NCBI RefSeq assembly: GCF_025913575.1
Contig: NZ_CP109785.1
Span: 3,286,001-3,350,000, forward strand
Source: Halocatena marina
GTDB taxonomy: Archaea > Halobacteriota > Halobacteria > Halobacteriales > Haloarculaceae
DNA length: 64,000 nt
Direction: 5' to 3'
Shown: in pieces, positions 8,794-17,983 of the stretch
How positions within the stretch are numbered: position 1 is the stretch's first letter
Layout of the letters: every line of letters starts with the position of its first letter
The notes under the pieces: generated by a model
Databases searched by the model: none
What the model saw: only the letters and a program-made list of their open reading frames with translations
Told to the model about the DNA's origin: nothing
Made by a program: the position numbers and the translations under genes

Positions 8794-9906
8794 TCAGCGT
8801 TCGACCGCGTCGTCTGGCAGCACGTGCAGTCCTGTTCGGTGTTTCAGAACTGCTACAGTCTCTGCATCGGGGTCGAGGTAGGACGGACGAGCGATGGTTT
8901 TCGATTCGTAGGTTTCGGGATCGAGGACCTGAACAGCGTTGTCGTCTTCGACTGCAACGAGTGTCGTCTCTTCTGCGTCATCAACGTGGCCGAGACGGCG
9001 TGCGTCGGGGGCGATACCGTCCTCAGATGCGGCCTCGTATCGTTCTCCAGTCGTGAGGCGGTCTCCCTTGAGATTCCCGTGAACGCTTCGGACGAGCACT
9101 GGATCGTCGTCCTCAGGGTGGATAATCGTTCCAGCGGGATACGGCGGCAGTCGGACGGCGTAGGTGACTCGATACACCTCGTTTCCGTCCTCATCTTCCG
9201 TGATGAGCGTCCGTGAGTCTGTTACCCGACCACCGAACTCTCGCTGGATGCGATCAGCAATACCACGCCCCAGTCGGGTCGTCGAGAGGCGAATGTCGGC
9301 TCCTTCGGTCCCTTCGTCGATCTCGCTGATGAAGGCGTTACGGTCGCCAGTCGCCTCACGCTCTGCAACGAATTCGCGAGCAATTTCGATCGCACGAGTG
9401 GTTTCCTCGTCTGTCGGACTGCGGTCTTCGCCCCGAATCTGCACCGTGCTCGCGTAGTAATCACCCGCAATGCGCGAACAGCGGGTACACGTTTCGCGTG
9501 AGAATCGAACACGAACGTCGTGGTCGGCTTCGATCGGCGTCTCGCGGACGATTCCTGAGAAAAAACAGTGCATCACGACGGTGTTTTGATCGATCTGTTC
9601 CGGTTCGACCATCCACTGCACATCGTGGGCATCGACGTGAATACCGAGCGTTTCCGTGGTCTCTTCGATGGCGATGTCTGTATAGTCCTCTGCGCCCACA
9701 TCGACCCACTGTTCACCGCGCTTGACAGCACCACAGCGAGCACAGATGCGGACAGTAAACTCATCAGGGGCGTCCACGAGGTCAAAATCGGCGAAGAAAC
9801 ACCCATTACAGAGCCGTGACCGACGACCGCTCGGATTTCCGGGGAGCGGCTCCTCACGTGGCTCAACCGAGTCGCCACAACGGGGACAGAATTCGCCAGA
9901 ACTCAT
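8794..9906 (-). CDS. nmd3: NMD3-family 60S-export/ribosome-assembly protein homologue
   Basis: 370 aa from ATG 9904-9906 (MSSGEFCPRCG). The N-terminal zinc region has several CxxC pairs: CPRC, CNGC, CARC and CTRC, as in archaeal NMD3. A middle alpha-beta domain includes TVVMHCFFSG and DIRLSTTRLGRGIADRI, and the C-terminal half has beta-rich segments such as YRVTYAVRLPPYPAG. In eukaryotes NMD3 escorts the 60S subunit. The archaeal protein has no export role and probably acts in large-subunit maturation or quality control. It is convergent with the small helical gene and has a TTTTTAAACCC-like AT stretch just upstream. Confidence 0.9.
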   Translation of the reverse strand: MSSGEFCPRCGDSVEPREEPLPGNPSGRRSRLCNGCFFADFDLVDAPDEFTVRICARCGAVKRGEQWVDVGAEDYTDIAIEETTETLGIHVDAHDVQWMVEPEQIDQNTVVMHCFFSGIVRETPIEADHDVRVRFSRETCTRCSRIAGDYYASTVQIRGEDRSPTDEETTRAIEIAREFVAEREATGDRNAFISEIDEGTEGADIRLSTTRLGRGIADRIQREFGGRVTDSRTLITEDEDGNEVYRVTYAVRLPPYPAGTIIHPEDDDPVLVRSVHGNLKGDRLTTGERYEAASEDGIAPDARRLGHVDDAEETTLVAVEDDNAVQVLDPETYESKTIARPSYLDPDAETVAVLKHRTGLHVLPDDAVER

Positions 9907-9981
9907 TGCCGACGGTAATGTGCCATCGTTTTTAAACCCATCACTCGCCGATTTTCGAGAATAGTGTAGTATCAGTAACAA

Positions 9982-10408
9982 GTTCTGACTGACACCTACT
10001 CGTTCTCCGAGTTGATGGGACGTACAGCCCCAGTGAAGACCGCTATGAGAGTGAGATGATCAACGATCGATATATCGATCTTACTCTGCTTTGTCCATAC
10101 TGATCGAACGTTCGATCCCAGCGCCGTCTGTCTATTCGATACGGCAGTCGAAACGGTCATGTAGTCCCTCTGTTTCGTTACAGATGGTCTCGTTGCCTGC
10201 CTGAGATGGCAGGGCGAGACCGGGCCGGGCGCGTTATATTCGAGTGATGTATTCGGATCACCGAATGATCACTCGTTTTCCCTTCGAGTGTTGTCCAATC
10301 TTCTATCGTACAAGCGTGTGTTTTCATTCACACCGGTACAGCAGATGGCGCTGTTGAGCCAGTTGTGGAGGGCGGTGGAACTATGTCTGGTCGTGATATG
10401 GATCGAGT
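9982..10408. other. Intergenic region between nmd3 and ggt
   Basis: About 430 nt without a convincing gene on either strand. It contains a perfect 16-bp palindrome at 10065-10080, a short CTGCC/GGCAG hairpin near 10198-10213 and a TATA-like GTTATATTCG near 10233 that could serve ggt. No tRNA or known structured RNA was recognised. Confidence 0.5.
10065..10080. repeat. Perfect 16-bp palindrome
   Basis: GATCGATATATCGATC is identical to its reverse complement. It lies in the nmd3-ggt intergenic region and could be a dimeric regulator's operator. The core also contains a TATA-like TATATC. Confidence 0.8.
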
Positions 10409-12028
10409 ATGGATTCTGACATCGATCAATTTGGATCGCGCCGATCGACAGTATACGCTCACAACGGGGTCGTCACGACGAGTCAGCCACTCGCAGCGAG
10501 CGCAGGACTTCGTGTGCTTCGAGAAGGTGGCAATGCGTTCGATGCAGCCGTTGCGACAGCTGCCATGTTGAACGTCGTCGAGCCCACGAGTACGGGGCTC
10601 GGGGGTGATGTGTTCATGCTGTACCGGACTGCCGATGGCTCGGTTGGTGGAATGCGATCGTGTGGTGGTGCACCAGCTGGGGCGACTCGTGAGCGCGTAC
10701 GAGAAGCGCTCGGGAACGAGCGGGGTGTCGCTCCAGAGGAGGCGACGATGCCCGAACGTGGCCCGCACACGGTGACAGTCCCGGGAACAGCCCGCGGATG
10801 GGAGTTGACAGTCGAACGATTCGGTCGGCGGTCATTTGCCGAAGTCCTCCAGCCAGCCATTCAGTCCGCTATCGACGGCTATCCTGTGAGTGAAGTCATT
10901 GCGAGCGCGTGGACGCACGCTGAAACGCTGTTCGAGCGTGCTAACGCTCGCTCGGCGTATCTCGTCGGCGGGAAGCGCGCACCGCGAGCTGGCGAGACAG
11001 TGACACTTCCTGAACTGGGATCCTCGCTGCAAACGATCGCCGAAAGGGGTGCAGACGCCGTCTACGAAGGTCCGATCGCCGACGCAATCGTTACCGAAGT
11101 GCAGGATGCGGGTGGATTTCTCACGATGGATGACCTCGCTGCCTTCGAACCTGAGCTCCTCACACCGGTGAGTGCGTCGTACAACGGAGTTGAGGTGTAC
11201 GAACTCCCACCGAACAATCAAGGACTGATCGCCCTCGAAGCGCTCACCATTGCAGAAGAACTCGGCGCAGGCGACTGTGAGTATACGAGTGCTGAGCGCG
11301 TTCACCGGTTCGCCGAAGCGACGAAACTCGCGTTCCACGACGGACACCGCTACATCACCGATCCCGCGTACGAGGAGATCCCACCGCTCGCCTCAACCGC
11401 GTACGGGCGCAAGCGGGCACAACAAGTCGGTGAGAAAGCTGGAGAGTTCACATTCGGTGTTCCCGATGCGCACGCAGAAGACGCGGACACGGTTCTCTTG
11501 TGTGTCGCCGACAACGCTGGCAACGTCGTTTCCTATATCAACTCTCGTTTCGCTGGCTTCGGCAGTGGTCTCGTCGCTGGTGATACTGGCATTGCACTCC
11601 AGAATCGAGGAAGCTCGTTCTCGCTCAATCCCGAACATCCGAATCGCCTCGAACCCGAAAAGCGTCCGTTCCACACGCTCATTCCGGGACTTCTCGAATT
11701 CGGTCCCGACGATTGGGCCGCATTCGGAGTGATGGGTGGGTATATGCAGCCACAGGGACACGTACAGGTTGTCTCCAATCTCGTCGACTACGACCATTCC
11801 TTACAAGCGGCGCTTGACGCGCCACGCTGGCGCTACCGCGAGAACGGACGGCTGGCCGTCGAAACACGCATTCCAGAACGCATCCAACACGGTCTCGTTC
11901 GGCGCGGTCACGACCTCTCTATCCTCTCACCGATCATGTTCGGTGGGGCACAAATCGCCCGAAATAACCACGGAACACTCTCTGCGGCGACCGAACCGCG
12001 AAAAGATGGGAACGCAGTCGGGTACTGA
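10409..12028 (+). CDS. ggt: Gamma-glutamyltransferase family protein (Ntn hydrolase)
   Basis: 539 aa from ATG 10409. The N-terminal part has the GGT signature region: HNGVVTTSQPLAASAGL, REGGNAFDAAVA, and then GLGGDVFMLY. The predicted autoprocessing nucleophile is near Thr361 in DADTVLLCVAD, followed by NVVSYINSRF and GIALQNRGSSFSLNP. These fit GGT enzymes, which cleave or transfer gamma-glutamyl groups. The N-terminal motif before Thr lacks the HTTH of E. coli GGT. No signal peptide is visible, so it is probably cytoplasmic. Haloarchaea make gamma-glutamylcysteine rather than glutathione, which makes it a likely substrate (inference). It stands alone, downstream of a palindrome. Confidence 0.93.
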   Translation: MDSDIDQFGSRRSTVYAHNGVVTTSQPLAASAGLRVLREGGNAFDAAVATAAMLNVVEPTSTGLGGDVFMLYRTADGSVGGMRSCGGAPAGATRERVREALGNERGVAPEEATMPERGPHTVTVPGTARGWELTVERFGRRSFAEVLQPAIQSAIDGYPVSEVIASAWTHAETLFERANARSAYLVGGKRAPRAGETVTLPELGSSLQTIAERGADAVYEGPIADAIVTEVQDAGGFLTMDDLAAFEPELLTPVSASYNGVEVYELPPNNQGLIALEALTIAEELGAGDCEYTSAERVHRFAEATKLAFHDGHRYITDPAYEEIPPLASTAYGRKRAQQVGEKAGEFTFGVPDAHAEDADTVLLCVADNAGNVVSYINSRFAGFGSGLVAGDTGIALQNRGSSFSLNPEHPNRLEPEKRPFHTLIPGLLEFGPDDWAAFGVMGGYMQPQGHVQVVSNLVDYDHSLQAALDAPRWRYRENGRLAVETRIPERIQHGLVRRGHDLSILSPIMFGGAQIARNNHGTLSAATEPRKDGNAVGY

Positions 12029-12095
12029 CGGACAGATTCGATAGGAGTAGATATCTCGTATCACTCGCGTGATAGCAGCACACACAGCGGTGAAT

Positions 12096-12102
12096 CTATA
12101 TG
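12096..12102 (+). promoter_or_regulatory. TATA box for htpX
   Basis: CTATATG at 12096-12102 lies 22-29 nt before the htpX ATG at 12125. That spacing gives a leaderless or nearly leaderless transcript, as is common in haloarchaea. Confidence 0.55.
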
Positions 12103-12124
12103 TTTCTGACCGCGTAGTCAGGGT

Positions 12125-12991
12125 ATGCAGTGGAAATCGGACTGGGGACTGCGTGGGCGGATGCTGCTCACGATGTTCCTATTGTTCGCCGTCTACATCG
12201 TGTTCATTGGGGTGCTGCTAAGGTACATTGGTCCATTAACCATCCTCATCGTGATCCCGTTCTTGATTGGTCAGCTCTTCTTCAGTGATAAGCTCGCGCT
12301 CTACAGCATGGGTGCACACGAAGTGAGCGAGGAGGAGTATCCCGAACTTCACGCGGCGGTCGCTCGGCTCTCTCAGCAGGCTGACCTTCCCAAGCCGACG
12401 GTCGCGGTTTCGGACTCTCGCGTTCCGAACGCGTTCGCAACTGGTCGCTCGCAGGATAGCTCGACTGTCTGCGTGACGACGGGCATCATGAACACATTGA
12501 CAAAAGAGGAGCTGGAGGGTGTGCTGGCGCACGAACTCGCACACGTCAAGAATCGAGACGTGATGGTGATGACGCTCGCTTCGTTCATCGCAACGATCGC
12601 GCTCTTCGTCGTCCGCTGGGGCTGGTTGTTCGCCGGTGGCGATGACGAGCAAGGTGGTGGTGCCCTCGTCGCTATTGTTGGGTCACTCATCGCCTGGATC
12701 GTCTCGTTTTTCTTGCTCCGGGCGCTTTCGCGCTACCGCGAGTACGCTGCCGATCGTGGTGGAGCCGTCATCACGGGTAACCCGAGCGCGCTCGCCTCGG
12801 CACTCATGAAGATCTCGGGACGGATGGACAAGGTTCCCGAAAGGGACCTCCGCGAGCAGTCCGAGATGAGCGCATTCTACATCATCCCGATCAAAAGTGG
12901 CGTCGTTGGACGTCTGTTCAGCACCCATCCCAGTACGGAACAGCGAGTCGAACGACTCCGCGAGATGGAACGGGAAATGCAGTTCGCGTGA
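12125..12991 (+). CDS. htpX: Membrane zinc metalloprotease HtpX
   Basis: 288 aa, M48 family. Two N-terminal hydrophobic segments (MLLTMFLLFAVYIVFIGVLL and a following one) precede the zinc motif HELAHVKNRD at residues 136-145. The third ligand is in EYAADRGG. Two further membrane segments lie between (SFIATIALFVVRWG and GSLIAWIVSFFLL). HtpX degrades damaged or misfolded membrane proteins from the cytoplasmic side. Downstream are the metallophosphoesterase and pspAB. In haloarchaea HtpX and PspAB genes often occur together, which suggests a shared envelope-stress role. Confidence 0.96.
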   Translation: MQWKSDWGLRGRMLLTMFLLFAVYIVFIGVLLRYIGPLTILIVIPFLIGQLFFSDKLALYSMGAHEVSEEEYPELHAAVARLSQQADLPKPTVAVSDSRVPNAFATGRSQDSSTVCVTTGIMNTLTKEELEGVLAHELAHVKNRDVMVMTLASFIATIALFVVRWGWLFAGGDDEQGGGALVAIVGSLIAWIVSFFLLRALSRYREYAADRGGAVITGNPSALASALMKISGRMDKVPERDLREQSEMSAFYIIPIKSGVVGRLFSTHPSTEQRVERLREMEREMQFA

Positions 12992-13169
12992 GTTGAAAGC
13001 GTCCGATTGAGTAGCTCACTGTTCGTTGGCTCATACCCTTCAAGTGGGTGAGATGATCCGCGTAATTCGTAGAATGCCTGCCTAAACAGTTGGCACGAAG
13101 ACGGTCAGTACACCTATTACTGAGACGGCGGACTTTTTTCATACAGATTCCGCCGGATACGATAGTTCG

Positions 13170-14438
13170 ATGACGACGTACTACTTCATCAGCGACCTGC
13201 ACATCGGTGGCGACGAGCAACTCCGTGAGATTCAGTTCGAGGCGGAGTTACTCGACTTTCTTCAGCACCTCGAAACGGTCGACGAAGACGCCGAGTTGAT
13301 CATCAACGGTGATACATTCGGTCTCTGGGAGTTCACTGAACTCGACGGGATGGCGAAGTTTGATGCGCTTCTCGAACGTTACCCGGAGCTATTCGAGCAA
13401 CTTCGGGCAACGGGTGCTGAGCTCCCGATCACGATCATTCCCGGCAATCACGATTACGAACTGGCGGCTCACGACGAGTACGTCGACCGGCTCGCCGCGT
13501 GGAACGTTACGCTCGAACAGGACGTCGTCATCAGACGATCCGTTGGTGAGCAGGAGCTCTGGATCGAACACGGGATGCAAGAGGACAAGAACAACCGGTG
13601 TCCGGATTTCGGCAATCCATACGCAAATCCGCTCGGATACTTCGTGAATCGTCACTTCACGAGCAAGGCCGGCCAGTTATCCGGCCGTGGCCGATACAAC
13701 TGGCTCAAGGACATCCAGTCAGTGACGCCGATGGAGCTGATTCCCGAGTGGCTCATCTCGAACTACTTCTACAGAGAGATGAACCCGATGCTGCGCTACG
13801 CTGCACTCCCCTTTCTGCTCATGTTCAACGTGAGCATACTGTACCTGTTCCTGATTCTCATCGACATGACGGGGATCTGGTCGACACCAATACTCGTTGT
13901 TCACGATGTATTGGGACAGCTCGGTATCGTCGGATCCCTCATCGATACAGTCATCGCGGTCAACCTTGCGATCGTTACGCTGCTGGCCATCGTTGCGGTC
14001 CCACTGTACGTGTACGTCCGTGACATCCGGACGACGCTCAGTCGGTTCGGTCTTCTCGCTACTCCAGACCACGCTGATCCCTATCTCGATCGCGCACAAG
14101 CGGTGTTCAGAGAACATCCCACCGTCGCTGCGTTCATCTACGGGCACACCCATCAGGTATCGTTCCGTCGGGTCGACGATCGGGCAGTCATCAACACAGG
14201 GACGTGGCTCAAGCGATTCACCCCGACATCCGCTCGGCTCGGTCTTCTGCCGACAGTCTTTCACCCATCGTTCAGACTGAGCTACTTTCGAATCACTGCC
14301 GAGAACGGGACGGTCGTCGTTGAGTACGACGAAGTTGATAAACCGAATCCGTCGGAGCTGTCGCTGCTCGAACGACTCGTCTCGAAGCGACCCAAACGAC
14401 AATCAGAGATTCCCGATCGGTCAGTTATCGATCGATGA
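13170..14438 (+). CDS. Membrane-anchored calcineurin-like metallophosphoesterase
   Basis: 422 aa. Metal-binding motifs are D9-x-H11, NGD near residue 48, GNHD near 94-97, a likely motif IV in WIEHGMQED, and GHTH at about 325. This order identifies a di-metal phosphoesterase. Between motif IV and GHTH lies a membrane hairpin at about residues 210-285, with two or three hydrophobic segments (LPFLLMFNVSILYLFLILI, then IDTVIAVNLAIVTLLAIVAV). Splitting the catalytic domain this way is unusual. The C-terminus has NTGTWLKRF and a beta-rich tail. Substrate unknown; UDP-sugar or lipid pyrophosphate hydrolysis (LpxH-like) is one possibility. Confidence 0.88.
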   Translation: MTTYYFISDLHIGGDEQLREIQFEAELLDFLQHLETVDEDAELIINGDTFGLWEFTELDGMAKFDALLERYPELFEQLRATGAELPITIIPGNHDYELAAHDEYVDRLAAWNVTLEQDVVIRRSVGEQELWIEHGMQEDKNNRCPDFGNPYANPLGYFVNRHFTSKAGQLSGRGRYNWLKDIQSVTPMELIPEWLISNYFYREMNPMLRYAALPFLLMFNVSILYLFLILIDMTGIWSTPILVVHDVLGQLGIVGSLIDTVIAVNLAIVTLLAIVAVPLYVYVRDIRTTLSRFGLLATPDHADPYLDRAQAVFREHPTVAAFIYGHTHQVSFRRVDDRAVINTGTWLKRFTPTSARLGLLPTVFHPSFRLSYFRITAENGTVVVEYDEVDKPNPSELSLLERLVSKRPKRQSEIPDRSVIDR

Positions 14439-14574
14439 ATCATACATTCGGTGTGTACATTCTAGAGAGACAGTACTATCTCTCGTCCCGACCGCGGTTC
14501 GGGATGGATTTTGAACAGCTGGAAATGCACTAGATGATAGAAAATCGCAAGCCCCACTGTCTCCATGGTGGCAT

Positions 14575-15177
14575 ATGGGCATCATGGATTCGCTTCGGCA
14601 GGCGCTTGGCCTCAGTGCCGAGACGGACGCGACACGCGCTGCCGATCCCGATGATCTGTTCGGAATGAGCACGGCTTACATGACGATGGAAGCTGAGCTT
14701 GGCTATCGACCAACCGGTGAAGCAGCGCTCTGCTTTTCGAACGTCGACAGCACGGCTTTCGAGTCAGCACAGCGGGAGGTCGAACGCATACTCGAAGCAG
14801 GGAAAGAAGAGACCGGAACCGAAGCGAGGGTCAACACGGACTCACACGGCTATCAATGGGTCGTTCTCGAAGATCCCGACTTCGAAGATCTCATCACGAG
14901 CCTCCACTTCGCTGCGGACACGTTCATCGAGGAAGGATTCGGAAGCCGACTGCTCGCTGCCCTGTTTGCCTTCGAAAAGACAGACCAAACCGCATACTGG
15001 GTCTACTCGTTCCGGCGGGGAGCGTACTACCCGTTCGCCCCGCAACCGAGGAACGAACGCGATTCGAGCGCAGAATTCAAGCTCGAAAGCGTTCTTGACG
15101 GCGAACTCGAAGTCGAAGACGAAAAGGAGTACTGGTACCCGCTCTGGCCCGATGGAAACGGTGATCCGTGGGAGTAA
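14575..15177 (+). CDS. pspAB: PspA-associated protein PspAB
   Basis: 200 aa starting MGIMDSLRQALGL and ending in a WYPLWPDG-type motif. It matches the haloarchaeal family named PspAB, as I recall it, including the LGYRPTGEAALCFSNVDS segment and YWVYSFRRGAYYPFAP. It is soluble and acidic with no membrane segment. The partner is thought to be PspA/Vipp1-type envelope-stress machinery, but its biochemical role is not established. It lies 137 nt after the metallophosphoesterase and about 1.6 kb after htpX, which supports an envelope-stress module. Confidence 0.8.
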   Translation: MGIMDSLRQALGLSAETDATRAADPDDLFGMSTAYMTMEAELGYRPTGEAALCFSNVDSTAFESAQREVERILEAGKEETGTEARVNTDSHGYQWVVLEDPDFEDLITSLHFAADTFIEEGFGSRLLAALFAFEKTDQTAYWVYSFRRGAYYPFAPQPRNERDSSAEFKLESVLDGELEVEDEKEYWYPLWPDGNGDPWE

Positions 15178-15237
15178 GCGAGTAGCGCATCTGCGATGCA
15201 GACGTAATTCAGACGCGAACTGTGCGTCTGTTAAGCT

Positions 15238-15429
15238 TTATTCGCCGAACGTCTCTTCGAATCGGAACACTCCGTCTCGCTGGACAACAGTACCATCTAC
15301 TTCGATAGACGAGTTCTGACTCATACCCACGAGCATATCAGCGTGTGTGGCGCTCTCGTTGAACTCACGGTCGTCAGGAACACACTCTTCTAAGGCATTT
15401 CCGAGTGCGATGTTCCTTTCACCTTCGTC
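15238..15429 (-). pseudogene. Remnant of an M29-type aminopeptidase (C-terminal fragment)
   Basis: Reading the minus strand from 15429 to the stop at 15238-15240 gives 63 residues with GERNIALGNALEECV, FNESATHADMLVG and IEVDGTVVQRDGVFRFEE. This is the C-terminal pattern of thermophilic-metalloprotease (M29, aminopeptidase T/II) proteins, where the His-x-Asp pair helps bind metal. An in-frame TGA lies just upstream (15430-15432), no start codon is present, and the N-terminal two thirds of the gene are missing. It is a decayed gene rather than a working peptidase. Confidence 0.72.
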
Positions 15430-15548
15430 TCAAAGGCGCCACTCACGAGCCGCGAATGCAGACCTCGATATTCATTCTAACCATCATGTCTCATGATCAC
15501 ATTCACGATCCTTCTCACGGTTTCACTTTCACTTAGGTGTTAACGAGT

Positions 15549-15556
15549 TTTTATAT
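15549..15556 (+). promoter_or_regulatory. TATA box for radA
   Basis: TTTTATAT at 15549-15556 lies 24-31 nt before the radA ATG at 15580. The spacing is that of a haloarchaeal leaderless promoter. Confidence 0.65.
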
Positions 15557-15579
15557 GCGATGGAGTGCAACCGATAGCC

Positions 15580-16608
15580 ATGGCAGTTGATTTAGAGAAT
15601 CTCCCGGGTGTCGGGCCGGCTACAGCAGAGAAATTGCAGGACAACGGTTTCGATTCGTTTCAGGGAATCGCGGTCGCCAGCCCGTCTGAGCTGTCGAACA
15701 CCGCTGATGTTGGCGAGAGCACTGCTCACGACATCATTCAAGCCGCGCGCGAGGAAGCGGATATCGGCGGGTTCGAGACGGGTGCGACAGTGCTTCAACG
15801 GCGTGAGCGAATCGGGAAGCTAGAGACACGCGTACCGGAAGTGGACGAGATGCTCGGCGGCGGTGTCGAGACACAATCGATCTCCGAAGTGTACGGCGAG
15901 TTCGGAGCTGGCAAGTCACAGATCACCCACCAGCTTTCTGTGAACGTCCAGCTTCCACCGGAAGTGGGTGGACTGGGTGGCAGCGCGGTCTTTGTTGACT
16001 CTGAAGACACGTTCCGCCCCGAGCGCATCGACGAGATGATTCGGGGGCTGGACGATGAAGCAATCGCTGCTGCGATGGAGGACCGAGAGATCGAAGGCGG
16101 TCCGAACGACGAAGACGCGCTCAAAGAACTCGTCCAGTCGTTCCTCGATCACATTCACGTTGCAAAGGCGTTCAATTCGAACCATCAGATCCTGCTTGCA
16201 GAGAAGACCAAGGAGATCGCAAGCGAGCACGAAGATAGCGAGTACCCCGTTCGGTTGGTGTGTGTCGATTCGCTCACGGCACACTTCAGGGCAGAGTACA
16301 TCGGGCGTGGTGAACTTGCTAACCGCCAGCAGAAGCTCAACCAACATCTTCACGACCTCGACCGGGTCGGGAACCTCTACAACGCCGCCGTGATCGTGAC
16401 GAATCAGGTGCAGTCGAATCCTGATGCCTTCTTCGGTGATCCGACGAAACCGATCGGCGGGAACATCCTCGGTCACAAATCCACCTTCCGTGTCTACCTC
16501 CGCAAGTCAAAGGCAAACAAGCGCATTGTCAAACTAGTCGACGCACCAAATCTCCCAGACGGTGAGGCTGTCATGCGCGTAGAAGGAGCAGGACTCAAAC
16601 CGGAGTAA
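15580..16608 (+). CDS. radA: DNA repair and recombination protein RadA
   Basis: 342 aa from ATG 15580 ([13 protein letters not shown]), preferred over the in-frame ATG at 15565 because it starts with the family helix-hairpin-helix domain and fits the TATA box. That DNA-binding domain covers residues 1-65. The RecA core has Walker A GEFGAGKS at about 106-113, then a [17 protein letters not shown] segment, and Walker [15 protein letters not shown]. Loop L2 and [20 protein letters not shown] follow. RadA forms nucleoprotein filaments on single-stranded DNA and drives homologous strand exchange. Confidence 0.98.
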   Translation: MAVDLENLPGVGPATAEKLQDNGFDSFQGIAVASPSELSNTADVGESTAHDIIQAAREEADIGGFETGATVLQRRERIGKLETRVPEVDEMLGGGVETQSISEVYGEFGAGKSQITHQLSVNVQLPPEVGGLGGSAVFVDSEDTFRPERIDEMIRGLDDEAIAAAMEDREIEGGPNDEDALKELVQSFLDHIHVAKAFNSNHQILLAEKTKEIASEHEDSEYPVRLVCVDSLTAHFRAEYIGRGELANRQQKLNQHLHDLDRVGNLYNAAVIVTNQVQSNPDAFFGDPTKPIGGNILGHKSTFRVYLRKSKANKRIVKLVDAPNLPDGEAVMRVEGAGLKPE

Positions 16609-16633
16609 ACAAACGATACTCACGCTCTGTTGC

Positions 16634-17761
16634 TTACTTTCGAATCCCCTCTGTTTCGGGATGGTCGGTATCGAACGTCTGTGACATCTTCTTGAAGTAC
16701 GAATCACCCGTGATTCGGTGGAGCTTTCGTAACTGAAGGATGTGCATCGCGTGGTAGAACGCATTACCACGATACCCCTGATTGAGTGCGTACCAACTCA
16801 CCTCACCAGGAACTCGGTACTGTTCGAGATAGTGTTTGACAGTGGTGGTCGCTGCCTCCACGAGAGCTCTACTCTCGTCAGATTTCGTCAACAGCCAGTA
16901 CTCGTACAGGCCCCAAAGTCCAGTGAGATATCCGTTGAGTACGTGCGTCGGTGGGTCGTGTGGATACTCCTCGAACCAAAGATAATTATCGTCATCGACC
17001 ATCGCAACCCACGGTCCATCTGTCGAACGCTTGAGCTGTTTGAAACTTTCGTAGATGCTATCAGCAATACGACGGTATTTCTCGTTTCCGGTCGCTTCGT
17101 GGAGTCTGAGATAGGCAGAAAGCGACGTTCCTTGCGACAACGCCGAGTACCACGGCGGCTTCAGCGTTACACCAGCGCCGCCCTTTTTCAGCGTATACGG
17201 GAAGTACAGCGCGCCATCGCTCCGGTCGGCGATGTCCATATATGCCTGTGAGATCTCCGTTGCTTTATCGAGATAGGGCTCCCGTTCGAATTCCCGATAG
17301 CAGAACAAGAGTTTCATTATCGATCGTGAAGTTCGAACTGGCATGTGGCCCCGCTCACCATCGACCGTCGCCATCCGAAGGTTGGGAAGTGTGTCCGCCT
17401 TCGATGCGTCGATCCGGCAGTACGGCTCCATCCAACGATTAACAAATATCGTTGGCCGCTCCTCAAACGGAACCTCCTGAAGCGAAAACTGCTGGCGATG
17501 AACCGACACGCCACCAACCTCAACCATCGATTCGTCTGGCGTTTGAGTGCCTGACGTCGTCGTCTGATTCCCAGACGATGCCGTGGTCGGTTGTTTCGTC
17601 GGTGTCGCTGTCTGCGTCGTCGTTGTTGCTGTTCTCCCGTTTGTTTGTACACTCGTCTGCTTCGTCGCTGAGCTCCCTTCATTACTCAGAGCACCACACC
17701 CTGCAAGACCTGTCGTGAGCAAGAGAGCAAACGTTCGCCGCTTCATAGATGAAGATTTCAT
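16634..17761 (-). CDS. Tat lipoprotein with D-glucuronyl C5-epimerase-like domain
   Basis: 375 aa from ATG 17759-17761; a second ATG at 17744-17746 is equally possible. The start has a twin-arginine motif (MKRRTFALLL) followed by the lipobox LAGC, so it is exported folded and lipid-anchored outside the cell. A Thr/Ser-rich linker (about residues 25-80) follows. The mature domain has PWYSALSQGTSLSAYLRLHEATG, W-rich helices and NGYLTGLWGLYEY, which match the C-terminal fold of D-glucuronyl C5-epimerases. Those enzymes convert D-glucuronic to L-iduronic acid in polysaccharide. Here it could modify cell-wall or capsular polysaccharide. It is convergent with radA. Confidence 0.82.
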   Translation of the reverse strand: MKSSSMKRRTFALLLTTGLAGCGALSNEGSSATKQTSVQTNGRTATTTTQTATPTKQPTTASSGNQTTTSGTQTPDESMVEVGGVSVHRQQFSLQEVPFEERPTIFVNRWMEPYCRIDASKADTLPNLRMATVDGERGHMPVRTSRSIMKLLFCYREFEREPYLDKATEISQAYMDIADRSDGALYFPYTLKKGGAGVTLKPPWYSALSQGTSLSAYLRLHEATGNEKYRRIADSIYESFKQLKRSTDGPWVAMVDDDNYLWFEEYPHDPPTHVLNGYLTGLWGLYEYWLLTKSDESRALVEAATTTVKHYLEQYRVPGEVSWYALNQGYRGNAFYHAMHILQLRKLHRITGDSYFKKMSQTFDTDHPETEGIRK

Positions 17762-17983
17762 ATGAATTGTTATCTTTGATTTCAATAAAGAGACTATTTA
17801 CGCCGATAACTACTCGATTTACTCATAACATGTCACTCATTGATACAATATGATGTCTGCCTATCATTGGTCAAAACGCCCTTTGCCGGTCGTATAGGCT
17901 TTGTGGCCTATCGACGACGCAGACATATCGATACGTACAGCTATTGACTGACGATTTGTTAATTTATATGAAAAACAATACTG

